The position numbers and the translations under genes are program-made. The notes beneath the pieces were generated by a model. It did no database searches and was not told where the DNA came from. It worked only from the letters and a program-made list of their open reading frames with translations. Below, in pieces: positions 35,903 through 44,103 of a stretch of 64,000 nucleotides of DNA (positions are counted from its first letter, which is position 1; each line of letters starts with the position of its first letter). Origin of the DNA: Magnetospirillum sp902729445 (GTDB lineage Bacteria > Pseudomonadota > Alphaproteobacteria > Rhodospirillales > Magnetospirillaceae); assembly GCF_902729445.1 (NCBI RefSeq), contig NZ_CACVCE010000072.1:86918-150917 (forward strand). The letters run 5' to 3'.

Positions 35903-37126
35903 ATGTTCCGCACCATCGATGCGCTGGACGTCAAGGGTAAGCGGGTTCTGGTCCGCGCCGACCTCAACGTGCCGGCCAAGGACGGCAAGGTCACCGACAC
36001 CACCCGTATCGACCGTTCGGCGGCGACGCTGACCGAGCTGGCCGCCAAGGGCGCCAAGGTCATCATCCTGACCCATTTCGGCCGCCCCAAGGGGGTCGAG
36101 GCCAAGTATTCGCAGAAGCTGCTGCTGGAGCCGCTGGCCAAGGCCGTCGGCAAGCCCGTCGCCTGGGCCGACGATTGCATCGGCCCGGCCGCCGAGGCGG
36201 CCATCGCCGCCATGAAGGACGGCGACACCCTGCTGCTGGAAAACGTCCGCTTCCACCCCGAGGAAGAAAAGAACGACCCGGCCTTCGCCAAGACCCTGGC
36301 CGGCCTGGGCGACATCTATGTCAACGACGCCTTCTCGACCGCCCACCGCGCCCATGCCTCGACCGAGGCCTTGGCCCGTCTGCTGCCCTCTGCCGCCGGC
36401 CGCCTGATGCAGGCCGAGCTGGAAGCCCTGGCCAAGGCCCTGGGTTCGCCGGAAAAGCCGGTAGCGGCGGTGGTCGGCGGCGCCAAGGTGTCGACCAAGC
36501 TGGACCTGCTGGGCAATCTGGTGTCGCGCGTCGATTACCTGATCATCGGCGGCGGCATGGCCAACACCTTCCTGTTCGCCCAGGGCAAGAGCGTCGGCAA
36601 GTCCTTGTGTGAAAAGGAAATGGCCGACACCGCCCGCGAGATCATCGAGAAGGCCAAGGCCGCGCACTGCCACATCGTCCTGCCGGTCGACGTGGTGGTC
36701 GCCACCGAATTCGCCGAGAACGCCCCCAACAAGGTGGTCAGCATCAACGCCGTTCCCGACGACATGATGATCCTGGATGCCGGTCCGGCCTCGGCCGAGG
36801 CCATCATCGACCGCATCGGCGGCTGCAAGACGCTGGTGTGGAACGGCCCGATGGGCGCCTTCGAGATCAAGCCGTTCGATGCCGCCACCAACGCGGTGGC
36901 CCAGGCGGCGGCCCAGCGCACCGCCCAGGGCAAGCTTCTGACCGTGGCCGGCGGCGGCGACACCGTGGCCGCCCTGGCGGCGGCCGGCGTCGAGGACAAG
37001 TTCTCGTACGTCTCGACCGCCGGCGGCGCGTTCCTGGAATGGCTGGAAGGCAAGACCCTGCCGGGCGTCGCCGCCCTGGAGATCAAGGCCTCGGGCGGCT
37101 GCGGCTGCGGTGGCGGCCATTGCTGA
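35903..37126 (+). CDS. pgk: Phosphoglycerate kinase with a Cys-rich C-terminal tail, 407 aa
   Basis: Full PGK fold: N-terminal RADLNVPAKDG, FGRPKG, the inter-domain hinge, and the nucleotide loop GGGDTVAAL near the C-terminus. It makes ATP and 3-phosphoglycerate from 1,3-bisphosphoglycerate. After the usual end (VAALEIKAS) the chain continues GGCGCGGGHC, adding three cysteines and a His-Cys end that could bind metal. Preceded by a GGGGG-type ribosome site. Confidence 0.96.
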   Translation: MFRTIDALDVKGKRVLVRADLNVPAKDGKVTDTTRIDRSAATLTELAAKGAKVIILTHFGRPKGVEAKYSQKLLLEPLAKAVGKPVAWADDCIGPAAEAAIAAMKDGDTLLLENVRFHPEEEKNDPAFAKTLAGLGDIYVNDAFSTAHRAHASTEALARLLPSAAGRLMQAELEALAKALGSPEKPVAAVVGGAKVSTKLDLLGNLVSRVDYLIIGGGMANTFLFAQGKSVGKSLCEKEMADTAREIIEKAKAAHCHIVLPVDVVVATEFAENAPNKVVSINAVPDDMMILDAGPASAEAIIDRIGGCKTLVWNGPMGAFEIKPFDAATNAVAQAAAQRTAQGKLLTVAGGGDTVAALAAAGVEDKFSYVSTAGGAFLEWLEGKTLPGVAALEIKASGGCGCGGGHC

Positions 37127-37149
37127 TCGGGCTGTCGCTTCCCCCTTTC

Positions 37150-37234
37150 CGTCATGCCCGGGCTTGACCCGGGCATCCATGGTTCGAAACCGCCTTCGGC
37201 AGTATGGACCCTCGGGTCAAGCCCGAGGGTGACG
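37150..37234. repeat. REP-type palindromic pair
   Basis: GCCCGGGCTTGACCCGGGC (37156-37174) joined to CGTCAT/ATCCATGG, and a second inverted unit CCCTCGGGTCAAGCCCGAGGG (37210-37230) ending GTGACG. This is the same family as at 10812, 37910 and 63957. Confidence 0.8.
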
Positions 37235-37252
37235 AAGAAAGAGGAAACCAGA

Positions 37253-37282
37253 AACGGGGCGCCATCTGCGCCCCGTTTTTTT
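37253..37282. terminator. Intrinsic terminator between pgk and recR
   Basis: ACGGGGCGC/GCGCCCCGT hairpin followed by seven T, ending at the recR stop. On the plus strand it terminates pgk. The opposite strand has AAA CCAG before it and could serve recR weakly. Confidence 0.87.
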
Positions 37283-37877
37283 ATGACAGCGTCCGCCTGG
37301 CCTTCAGGGCGGCGCTCAGTGTGCCGTCATCCAGATAATCCAACTCGCCGCCGACCGGCACGCCCTGGGCCAGCGCCGACAGGCGCGCGCCGCTGGCCGC
37401 CAGCCGGTCCTGGACGAAATGGGCAGTGGTCTGGGCCTCGACGGTGGCCGGCAGGGCCAGGATAATCTCGGCGAACCTGCCCGAGGCGGCGCGGGCACGC
37501 AAAGACTCGATGGCCAGATCGTCGGGGCCTACTCCGTCCAGCGCCGACAACAGGCCGCCCAAAACGTGATAGCGCCCTTTGAAGGCGCCGGTCCGCTCCA
37601 TCGCCCACAGGCTGCCGACATCGGCGACCACGCATAATTGGCTTTCGTCGCGGGTGGGATCGGCGCAGATGGCGCAGGGCTCGCAACTGTCGAAATTGCC
37701 GCAGATCGGGCAGGTCTTGACGGTATGCGCCACCTGGGCCAGCGCGCGCGCCAAGGGGTCGAGCAGGCTGTCCTTGCGCTCGACCAGGGCCAGGGCGGCG
37801 CGGCGGGCCGAACGCGGCCCCAGGCCGGGCAGGCGGGCCAGAAGCGCGATCAGCCGTTCGATCTCGGGTCCGACCAT
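37281..37877 (-). CDS. recR: Recombination protein RecR, 198 aa
   Basis: RecF-pathway repair protein. N-terminal HhH LARLPGLGPRSARRAAL, zinc finger CPICGNFDSCEPCAIC, Toprim domain LCVVADVGSLWAMERTG and the C-terminal Walker-B-like segment. The start at 37877 gives the same N-terminal length as E. coli RecR and has AGGAG upstream. Longer starts at 37898 and 37913 are possible. Commonly near dnaX-ybaB, as here. Confidence 0.93.
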   Translation of the reverse strand: MVGPEIERLIALLARLPGLGPRSARRAALALVERKDSLLDPLARALAQVAHTVKTCPICGNFDSCEPCAICADPTRDESQLCVVADVGSLWAMERTGAFKGRYHVLGGLLSALDGVGPDDLAIESLRARAASGRFAEIILALPATVEAQTTAHFVQDRLAASGARLSALAQGVPVGGELDYLDDGTLSAALKARRTLS

Positions 37878-37909
37878 GGCGACAAAGGCTCCTGACATCC
37901 TTCGTTGCG

Positions 37910-37979
37910 TCACCCCCGGACTTGATCCGGGGGTCCAAACAGCACATGGATGCCCGGATCACGTCCGGGCATGACGGGA
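37910..37979. repeat. REP-type palindromic pair upstream of recR
   Basis: CCCCCGGACTTGATCCGGGGG (37914-37934) and TGCCCGGATCACGTCCGGGCA (37951-37971), the latter ending in ATGACG. It lies between ybaB and recR and contains no gene. Confidence 0.8.
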
Positions 37980-37990
37980 ATGCGTACTCT

Positions 37991-38073
37991 TAAAACGGCA
38001 GCTTGAAGCCCCGCGGCGTGTGAGCGGGCCCGGCCACGGGCGGCCTTCGGCCCTAAAACGGCAGCTTGATGCC
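37991..38073. repeat. Duplicated ybaB 3' end flanking a GC-rich repeat
   Basis: TAAAACGGCAGCTTGAAGCC (37991-38010) and TAAAACGGCAGCTTGATGCC (38054-38073) differ at one base. The second copy is the last codons of ybaB. Between them is a member of the GC-rich family (GCGTGTGAGCGGGCCCGGCC...). The layout looks like an insertion with a 20-bp duplication. Confidence 0.65.
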
Positions 38074-38376
38074 GGGCGGCAGGTTCAGGCCGCCGGTGAC
38101 CTTGGCCATTTCCTCGTTCATCGCCGCCTCGGCCTTGACCTTGGCGTCGTTGAAGGCGGCGACGATCAGGTCTTCCAGCACCTCGACGTCGTTGGGATCG
38201 ACCAAAGCCTTGTCGATCTTGATGCCCTTCAGCTCGAACTTGCCGTTCAAGGTGACCCGCAGCATGCCGCCACCGGCAGCGCCGCTGACCTCCATCTCGG
38301 CCAGCTTGGCCTGCATCTCGGCCATCTTGGTCTGCATCTGCTGGGCCTGCTTCATCAGGTTGCCAAGGTTCTTCAT
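38053..38376 (-). CDS. ybaB: YbaB/EbfC nucleoid-associated protein, 107 aa
   Basis: Small DNA-binding protein: N-terminal MKNLGNLMKQAQQMQTKMAEMQAKLAEMEV helix, then GMLRVTLNGKFELKGIKID and a helix with AFNDAKVKAEAAMNEEMAKVTGG. Translationally coupled to dnaX (4-nt overlap). Its last codons are duplicated downstream. Confidence 0.95.
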   Translation of the reverse strand: MKNLGNLMKQAQQMQTKMAEMQAKLAEMEVSGAAGGGMLRVTLNGKFELKGIKIDKALVDPNDVEVLEDLIVAAFNDAKVKAEAAMNEEMAKVTGGLNLPPGIKLPF

Positions 38377-40133
38377 GCTTCCTCGTCTGCTGGGGTGAGA
38401 TCGGAATCGAAGGCCAGTTCGGCCTCGTCGGGTTCGTCGGCGGCGATATCACGCACCGCTTCGATGATGGCTCCGGGAAAGGCTTGCATCACCGCCCGGA
38501 TCAGCGGGTGGTTGGCGGCATCCTCGCGCCGGCGGGTCTCGGCCTGGGCCTCCTGCTCGGACAAGGTGGCCTCGGCCGGGTCGGTGGCGTTGACGGTGAC
38601 GGTCCAGCGCCGGCCGGTCCATTCGGTCAACAGGCGCGACACCTTGGGCAACAGGTCCGATGGCGCGTTGGCGTGCGGGCGCAGCTCGATGCGGCCGGCC
38701 TCGAAGCGCACCAGATTGACCTGGCGGCGCAGCGCCACCGCCAACGAGCCCTCGCGCCGTTCCGAGAACAATTGCGCCACCTCGGCGAAGCTGGCCGGCA
38801 TCACCGGCAGCGCCACGGTCTGGGCCACCGGGGCCGGAGCCAGTTGCAGGGCGGCCGAGGGTCCACCACCGCTGCCCGACGGGATCATCTGGGTCGCCAC
38901 CCGGTCGGCCGCCGACGGGATCGGAGCACCGCCACCACCGCCGCCCGACGGACCGCGCGGAGCCGGTGGCTGGCTGCGCATCTGTTCGATCGCCTCGGCC
39001 GGGGTCGGCAGGTCGGCGGCATAGGCCAGGCGGACCAGGGCCATCTCGGCGGCCTGCAACGGGTGCGGCGCGCTGCGGGTTTCCTGCAGGCCCTTCAGCA
39101 GCATCTGCCAGGCCCGGGCCAGATGGGCCATGCCCAGGCCCTTGGCCATCTCGGCGCCGCGGACCCGCTCGGCCTCGGCGATATTGCCGAATTCGGCGTC
39201 GGGGGCCAGCTTCAGCCGGGTCAGCCAGTGGGTCAGCTCCAGCAGGTCCTGCAGCACCACCGCCGGATCGGCACCCAGGGCATATTGCTCGGCCAGCAGG
39301 TCCAGCGCCGGAGCGATCTGCCCCTTCATCACCACCTCGAACAGGTCGAACACGCGCACACGGTCGGCCAGACCCAGCATGTCGCGCACCTGCGCCTGCC
39401 CGACCTTGCCGGCGCCGTGACTGATGGCCTGGTCCAGCAGCGACAATCCGTCGCGCACCGATCCGTCGGCGGCGCGCGCGATCAGGGCCAGCGCCTCGGG
39501 CTCGATCTCGGCCCCTTCCTTTTCGGCGATACCGGCGAAATGGGCGGACAGCACCGATGCCTCGACCCGGCGCAGGTCGAAACGCTGGCAGCGCGACAGG
39601 ACCGTGATGGGGATCTTGCGGATCTCGGTGGTGGCGAAGACGAACTTCACATGCTCGGGCGGTTCCTCGAGGGTCTTCAGCAGCGCGTTGAACGCCGCCG
39701 TCGACAGCATGTGCACCTCGTCGATGATGTAGACCTTGAAGCGCGCCGAGGTCGGCCGATAGCGCACGCCTTCGATGATCTCGCGGATGTCGTTGACACC
39801 CGTCCTGGACGCCGCGTCCATCTCCAGGATATCGACATGGCGGTCCTCGGCGATGGCGCGGCAATGTTCGCACACGCCGCAGGGCGCGATGGTCGGGCCG
39901 CCCTGGCCATCGGGGCCGACGCAATTGAGCGCGCGGGCGATGATGCGCGCCGTCGTCGTCTTGCCCACACCCCGCACTCCGGTCAGCACGAAGGCGTGCG
40001 CCAGCCGGCCCGAGCCGATGGCGTTGGTCAGCGTGCGCACCAGCGCGTCCTGCCCGATCAGGGTGGAAAAATCGGTCGGCCGGTATTTGCGGGCCAGGAC
40101 GCGATAGGGGGTGGCTTCGACGGCTTCGGTCAT
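38373..40133 (-). CDS. dnaX: DNA polymerase III subunit gamma/tau, 586 aa
   Basis: AAA+ clamp-loader subunit: Walker A GVRGVGKTTTARI, zinc-binding cysteines around NCVGPDGQGG...CGVCEHC, Walker B IIDEVHML, sensor 1 VKFVFATTE and SRC box LSRCQRFDLRR. A Pro/Gly-rich linker at about 395-410 leads to the tau C-terminal domain. No slippery sequence for a programmed frameshift was found, so probably one long product is made. Confidence 0.96.
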   Translation of the reverse strand: MTEAVEATPYRVLARKYRPTDFSTLIGQDALVRTLTNAIGSGRLAHAFVLTGVRGVGKTTTARIIARALNCVGPDGQGGPTIAPCGVCEHCRAIAEDRHVDILEMDAASRTGVNDIREIIEGVRYRPTSARFKVYIIDEVHMLSTAAFNALLKTLEEPPEHVKFVFATTEIRKIPITVLSRCQRFDLRRVEASVLSAHFAGIAEKEGAEIEPEALALIARAADGSVRDGLSLLDQAISHGAGKVGQAQVRDMLGLADRVRVFDLFEVVMKGQIAPALDLLAEQYALGADPAVVLQDLLELTHWLTRLKLAPDAEFGNIAEAERVRGAEMAKGLGMAHLARAWQMLLKGLQETRSAPHPLQAAEMALVRLAYAADLPTPAEAIEQMRSQPPAPRGPSGGGGGGAPIPSAADRVATQMIPSGSGGGPSAALQLAPAPVAQTVALPVMPASFAEVAQLFSERREGSLAVALRRQVNLVRFEAGRIELRPHANAPSDLLPKVSRLLTEWTGRRWTVTVNATDPAEATLSEQEAQAETRRREDAANHPLIRAVMQAFPGAIIEAVRDIAADEPDEAELAFDSDLTPADEEA

Positions 40134-40173
40134 GGGGCCAGAGAATATAGAGGAAATCGGGTATGATCAAACC

Positions 40174-41331
40174 ATGCCGAGTCTGTGCCTTGATTGCTGC
40201 AAGCCGTTCAAGTCCGGAGCCGATTGCCCGCGCTGCGGATCGGCCCGGGTGGTCGGCCATCCCGAATTGTTCGACCTGACCGTCGCCCACATGGATTGCG
40301 ACGCCTTCTACGCCTCGGTGGAAAAGCGCGACCGCCCCGAACTGGCCGACCGGCCGGTGATCGTCGGCCATCCCGGCGGGCGCGGCGTGGTCACCACCGC
40401 CTGCTACGTCGCCCGCAAATTCGGCCCGCGTTCGGCCATGCCGATGTTCAAGGCCCTGGAACTGTGCCCCCACGCGGTGGTCATCCCCCCCGACATCGCC
40501 AAGTACGCCCAGGTCTCGGCCCAGATCCGGGACTTGCTGGCCAAGGCGACGCCGATCTTCGAGCCCTTGTCCCTGGACGAGGCCTATCTGGACCTGTCGC
40601 CGGGCGTGCGCTTGGTCGACAAGCCGGCGGCCATCTTGCTGGCCCGGCTGGCGCGCGCGGTCGAAACCCGGGTCGGCATCACCATCTCGGTCGGGCTGTC
40701 GGCCAACAAGTTCCTGGCCAAGCTGGCCAGCGACCGCAACAAGCCAAGGGGCTTCACCGTCATCGGCCGCGCCGAGGCTGCCGGCCAGCTGGCGCCCCTG
40801 CCGGTGTCAACCTTGTTCGGCGTCGGCCGCGCCACCGCAGCCCGCCTGGAAGCGGCCGGCTTTTCCACCATCGCCGACCTGCAAGAAGCGTCCGAGGCCG
40901 ACCTGATCGCCCGCTTCGGCCGCTTCGGCCGCGCCCTTCATCAGATGGCCCGGGGCGAGGACAGCCGGGCCATCACCCCCGACCGCCCGGCCAAAAGCGT
41001 CTCGCGCGAGACCACCTTCGCCAGGGACGTCCGCGATTTCGCCCCGCTGGCCCAGGCGCTGGACCTGCTGGCCGCCAAGGTCGCCGCCCGCCTGGTGCGC
41101 GATCAGGTGGCCGGGTCCACCCTGGTCATGAAGTTGAAGACGGCGGATTTCAAGGTGCTGACCCGCAACCACAAGCTGCCGGCGCCGACCCAGCGGGCCG
41201 AGGTGATCGCCGCCGCCGCCCGCCCGCTTCTGGCGCGCGAGACCGACGGGCGCGCCTTTCGCCTGATCGGCGTGGGCGTCACCGACCTGGCCCCGCCGTC
41301 CGAGGCCGATCCGCCTGATCTGTTCGGCTGA
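40174..41331 (+). CDS. dinB: DNA polymerase IV with an N-terminal zinc-ribbon-like motif, 385 aa
   Basis: Y-family translesion polymerase: HMDCDAFYASVEKRDRPEL with the first catalytic Asp, the YVARKFGPRSAMP fingers and the SLDEAYLDLS palm motif with the second acidic pair, then the HhH thumb and little-finger domains. A pre-polymerase extension of ~37 residues contains C-x2-C...C-x2-C (CLDCCKPF...CPRCGSARV), a likely zinc ribbon. The lesion set and regulation are unknown; no LexA box was recognised in the short upstream gap to dnaX. Confidence 0.92.
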   Translation: MPSLCLDCCKPFKSGADCPRCGSARVVGHPELFDLTVAHMDCDAFYASVEKRDRPELADRPVIVGHPGGRGVVTTACYVARKFGPRSAMPMFKALELCPHAVVIPPDIAKYAQVSAQIRDLLAKATPIFEPLSLDEAYLDLSPGVRLVDKPAAILLARLARAVETRVGITISVGLSANKFLAKLASDRNKPRGFTVIGRAEAAGQLAPLPVSTLFGVGRATAARLEAAGFSTIADLQEASEADLIARFGRFGRALHQMARGEDSRAITPDRPAKSVSRETTFARDVRDFAPLAQALDLLAAKVAARLVRDQVAGSTLVMKLKTADFKVLTRNHKLPAPTQRAEVIAAAARPLLARETDGRAFRLIGVGVTDLAPPSEADPPDLFG

Positions 41332-41396
41332 TCTCGACATTCACGCACAAGGCGCGTATGACGGGCTATAGAGCCATTAGAATAAGAGACACCCCG

Positions 41397-41630
41397 ATGA
41401 GCCTTTTTGGCCGCCGCGCCCGCGGCGACGACGTTGCCCCCGGTGACATCTTCCGCAAGGCCGGCACCTATGGCGGCGAATGGGTGGTCGAACGCGTGTT
41501 CGAGTATCCCGACATTCCGCGCCATGTCCGCATGGTCGAGAAGAACGGCGCCCGCGCGATGACGGTGGCGGTGTCGATGCTGTTCGACCCCGATTGCTTC
41601 ACCCCGATCAGCAGCGGCGTGCAAGGATAA
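41397..41630 (+). CDS. Small conserved-looking protein, 77 aa
   Basis: Soluble protein with the segment GGEWVVERVFEYPDIPRHVRMVEKNGARAMTVAVSML and a C-terminal DPDCFTPI. An AAGAGA site precedes the ATG at 41397. It is 10 nt before the UPF0145 gene and probably cotranscribed. Family not recognised. Confidence 0.6.
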   Translation: MSLFGRRARGDDVAPGDIFRKAGTYGGEWVVERVFEYPDIPRHVRMVEKNGARAMTVAVSMLFDPDCFTPISSGVQG

Positions 41631-41640
41631 GGACCACGAC

Positions 41641-41964
41641 ATGATCGTCACCACCACCGATTCCGTCGATGGCAAGTCCGTCGGCCAGTATCTCGGCATC
41701 GTGTCGGGCGACGCGGTGCTGGGCACCAACATCTTCAAGGACCTGTTCGCCTCGGTGCGCGACGTGGTCGGCGGCCGGGCGGCCTCGTACGAGAAGGTGC
41801 TGCAAGAGGGCAAGGACCTGGCCCTGGCCGACATGGTCGAGCGCGCCCGCGCCCTGGGGGCCGACGCGGTGATCGGGGTGGACCTGGATTACGAGGTGAT
41901 CGGCGGCGACAGCAAGACCCTGCTGATGGTCAGCGTCAACGGCACCGCCGTAAAATTGGGGTGA
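41641..41964 (+). CDS. UPF0145 (YbjQ-like) protein, 107 aa
   Basis: Matches the YbjQ/UPF0145 family, pentamer-forming proteins of unknown function sometimes called heavy-metal-binding: VTTTDSVDGKSVGQYLGIVSG at the N-terminus, RDVVGGRAASYEKVL, and RARALGADAVIGVDLDYE. The 42-bp repeat array begins directly at its stop codon. Confidence 0.85.
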   Translation: MIVTTTDSVDGKSVGQYLGIVSGDAVLGTNIFKDLFASVRDVVGGRAASYEKVLQEGKDLALADMVERARALGADAVIGVDLDYEVIGGDSKTLLMVSVNGTAVKLG

Positions 41965-41967
41965 TGT

Positions 41968-42120
41968 GGCGCGAAGCGCTGGTTTATGCGCGAAGCGCTG
42001 CCCGTGCCGGGCCGGCTCAGACGTATTTGGCGCGAAGCGCTGCCCGTGCCGGGCCGGCTCAGACGTATTTGGCGCGAGGCGCTGCCCGTGCCGGGCCGGC
42101 TCAGACGCCGCCGGGCTTTA
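41968..42120. repeat. Three-copy 42-bp tandem repeat after UPF0145
   Basis: Unit: GCGCGAAGCGCTGCCCGTGC then CGGGCCGGCTCAGACGTATTTG. Copies start at 41988, 42030 and 42072; the last ends in CCGCCGGGCTT. A partial copy lies at 41969-41980. No spacers differ, so it is not CRISPR. It fills the gap between the convergent UPF0145 and epimerase genes. Confidence 0.85.
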
Positions 42121-42145
42121 TGGCGCAGCGCTACGGCACGTCCCC

Positions 42146-43135
42146 CTATCCGGCGGTCGGCCGATAGCGCCCCATATAGCCCGGCAGCACGCTTTCGCAC
42201 GACACCGGCACCACCCCCAGCTCGGCCAGGCCGGGCTTGCCGCCCCGCACCACATTGTCCGAGCGCATCAAGATCAGCTGGTCCTTGGTCAAGGGCGGCG
42301 CGATCGGCAGCAGGCTGAACAAGGCGGCCTGCACGGCGCCGACCGCGAAGGGCAGCGGCACCACCAGACGCTCGCGCTCGGTCTGTTCGTTGACCAGATC
42401 CATGACCTCTTTCAGGGTATAGCGGCGCGGCCCGCCCAGTTCATAGACCCGCCCGGCCAGCCGGGCATCGTTCAGAGGACGCACGATCGCCTCGGCGACG
42501 TCGCCGACATAGACCGGCTGGAAGGTCGGCCCGCCCGAGCCGAACCAATCGACCTGACAGCCATCCTCGGTGCAGCGCGCCGAGAAGCCGTCGCCGGTAA
42601 AGACCGGCAGCACCGGCGAGATTTGCGCCAGCCGGGCGAAACGGTTGAAGAAATCGTCGTCGGGGCCGAACACCACCGAGGGACGGACGATGGTGACGGT
42701 GGGGAAGACAGCCTGCACCGCTTCCTCGCCGGCGGCCTTGCTGCGGGCATAGGCCGAGGCGGAAGACTTGTCGGCCCCCAGGGCCGACATATGGACGATG
42801 GCCGTGATTCCGGCCGCCTTGGCCGCCTCGGCGACGTTGGCGGCGCCCTGGCGGTGGACCGCGTCGAAGGTCCGCTTGCCCGACTCGTACAAAATACCGA
42901 CCAGATTGACCACCGCGTCGGCGCCGGCCAATGCGGCGGCGACACTGGCCGGCTTGGTGACGTCGGCCATGACCGGGTTGACCTGGCCGGGATCGCCCAT
43001 CGGCTTCAGAAAGGCCGCCGCCACCGGATCGCGCACGGCGGCGCGGACGATCCAGCCGGTGGCCGCCAATTTGCGCACCACCTGGCGCCCGATGAAACCC
43101 GAACCGCCGAAGACCGTGACCACGCGCCGGTTCAT
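42146..43135 (-). CDS. NAD(P)-binding NDUFA9-like (complex I-associated) epimerase-fold protein, 329 aa
   Basis: Extended SDR family with the N-terminal GGSGFIGR nucleotide motif and the atypical-SDR segments VVNLVGILYESGKRTFDAVH and SKAAGEEAV; the canonical YxxxK is not intact (YARSKAAGEE). This is the pattern of NDUFA9/NuoE-like accessory proteins found with alphaproteobacterial complex I. The start at 43135 is supported by GGGGAGG. An in-frame extension to 43165 is less likely. Confidence 0.82.
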   Translation of the reverse strand: MNRRVVTVFGGSGFIGRQVVRKLAATGWIVRAAVRDPVAAAFLKPMGDPGQVNPVMADVTKPASVAAALAGADAVVNLVGILYESGKRTFDAVHRQGAANVAEAAKAAGITAIVHMSALGADKSSASAYARSKAAGEEAVQAVFPTVTIVRPSVVFGPDDDFFNRFARLAQISPVLPVFTGDGFSARCTEDGCQVDWFGSGGPTFQPVYVGDVAEAIVRPLNDARLAGRVYELGGPRRYTLKEVMDLVNEQTERERLVVPLPFAVGAVQAALFSLLPIAPPLTKDQLILMRSDNVVRGGKPGLAELGVVPVSCESVLPGYMGRYRPTAG

Positions 43136-43244
43136 GCCGACCTCCCCTGGATTATGATTGGGCAAAGGCTATTCGTTTCCGGGCCTTGGCGCAACCGTCA
43201 GCACCCGCTAGGCCGCCTTCGACGAAAACATCGGAAAAAGTCGG

Positions 43245-43273
43245 TTGACAGCGGACATCGGCTCGGATATCCC
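43245..43273 (+). promoter_or_regulatory. Sigma-70 type promoter for tRNA-Leu
   Basis: TTGACA (43245-43250), a 17-nt spacer and TATCCC (43268-43273), 39 bp upstream of the tRNA. The -35 is consensus. Assignment rests on sequence and position. Confidence 0.65.
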
Positions 43274-43312
43274 TCTCGACCTCGGCGCGGGGGCAACCCT
43301 CGCTGACCACCT

Positions 43313-43399
43313 GCCCAGGTGGCGGAATTGGTAGACGCGCACGGTTCAGGTCCGTGTGGCAGCGATGTCGTGGAAGTTCGAGTCTTCTCCTGGGCACCA
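43313..43399 (+). tRNA. tRNA-Leu (anticodon CAG)
   Basis: The acceptor stem GCCCAGG pairs with CCTGGGC. The D arm contains GGTAGACGCGC, the anticodon loop is TTCAGGT with CAG at 43347-43349, the variable arm is long as in tRNA-Leu, the T loop is TTCGAGT, and ACCA is encoded at 43396-43399. It reads CUG codons, which dominate in this genome. Confidence 0.96.
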
Positions 43400-43488
43400 T
43401 CACTTCCCAAGTAACCAAGACTTGGGATCGCCCCCCGAGGGGCCCTTTGCAAACGGCTCCTCAGGGACAACCTGGAGGGGCCGTTCGC

Positions 43489-44103
43489 ATGTCCATCACC
43501 TATCACGTCGGCGACCTTCCGGACGGCCTTGACCTGGGCCCGGTCGTCGCTATCGACACCGAAACCATGGGCCTGTCGCTGGTGCGCGACCGCCTGTGCG
43601 TGGTCCAGCTGTCGGCCGGCGACGGCAATGCCCACGTCGTTCATTTCCCCAAGCCGGAATACGGCAACTCGCCCAATCTGGTCCGGCTGTTCGCCGACCC
43701 GGCGGTGGTCAAGCTGTTCCATTTCGGCCGCTTCGACCTGGCGATGATCCGCCGCCATTTCGGCGTCCAATGCGCGCCGGCCTTCTGCACCAAGATCGCA
43801 TCCAGGCTGGTGCGCACCAACACCGACCGCCACGGCCTGAAGGATTTGTGCCGCGACCTGTTGGGAATCGAGCTGTCGAAGCAGCAGCAGACCTCGGACT
43901 GGGGCGCGGCCGAGTTGAACGCCGACCAGTTGGCCTATGCCGCGTCCGACGTCTTGTACCTGCACCAGCTGAAGGCCAAGCTGGAAGCCCTGATGGACCG
44001 CGAAGGCCGTCGCGAGCTGGCCGAGGCCTGCTTCGCCTTCCTGCCGGCGCGCGCCGACCTGGACCTGGCCGGCTGGGACGAGGAAGATATCTTCGCGCAT
44101 TAA
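43489..44103 (+). CDS. rnd: Short ribonuclease D-type 3'-5' exonuclease, 204 aa
   Basis: DEDDy exonuclease domain only: DTETMGLSL (Exo I), RFDLAMI (Exo II) and YAASDVLYL (Exo III). It lacks the HRDC domains of full RNase D. Enzymes of this type trim tRNA and other RNA 3' ends. It lies 90 nt after tRNA-Leu. Its ribosome site GGAGGGG is inside a hairpin (43452-43487). Confidence 0.88.
   Translation: MSITYHVGDLPDGLDLGPVVAIDTETMGLSLVRDRLCVVQLSAGDGNAHVVHFPKPEYGNSPNLVRLFADPAVVKLFHFGRFDLAMIRRHFGVQCAPAFCTKIASRLVRTNTDRHGLKDLCRDLLGIELSKQQQTSDWGAAELNADQLAYAASDVLYLHQLKAKLEALMDREGRRELAEACFAFLPARADLDLAGWDEEDIFAH

Noticed and set aside
38373..40133. Programmed frameshift in dnaX giving gamma
   Set aside because: No A-rich slippery heptamer was found on the coding strand.
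41968..42120. Possible CRISPR array
   Set aside because: The three units are contiguous and identical in nature with no unique spacers, and no cas genes are near.
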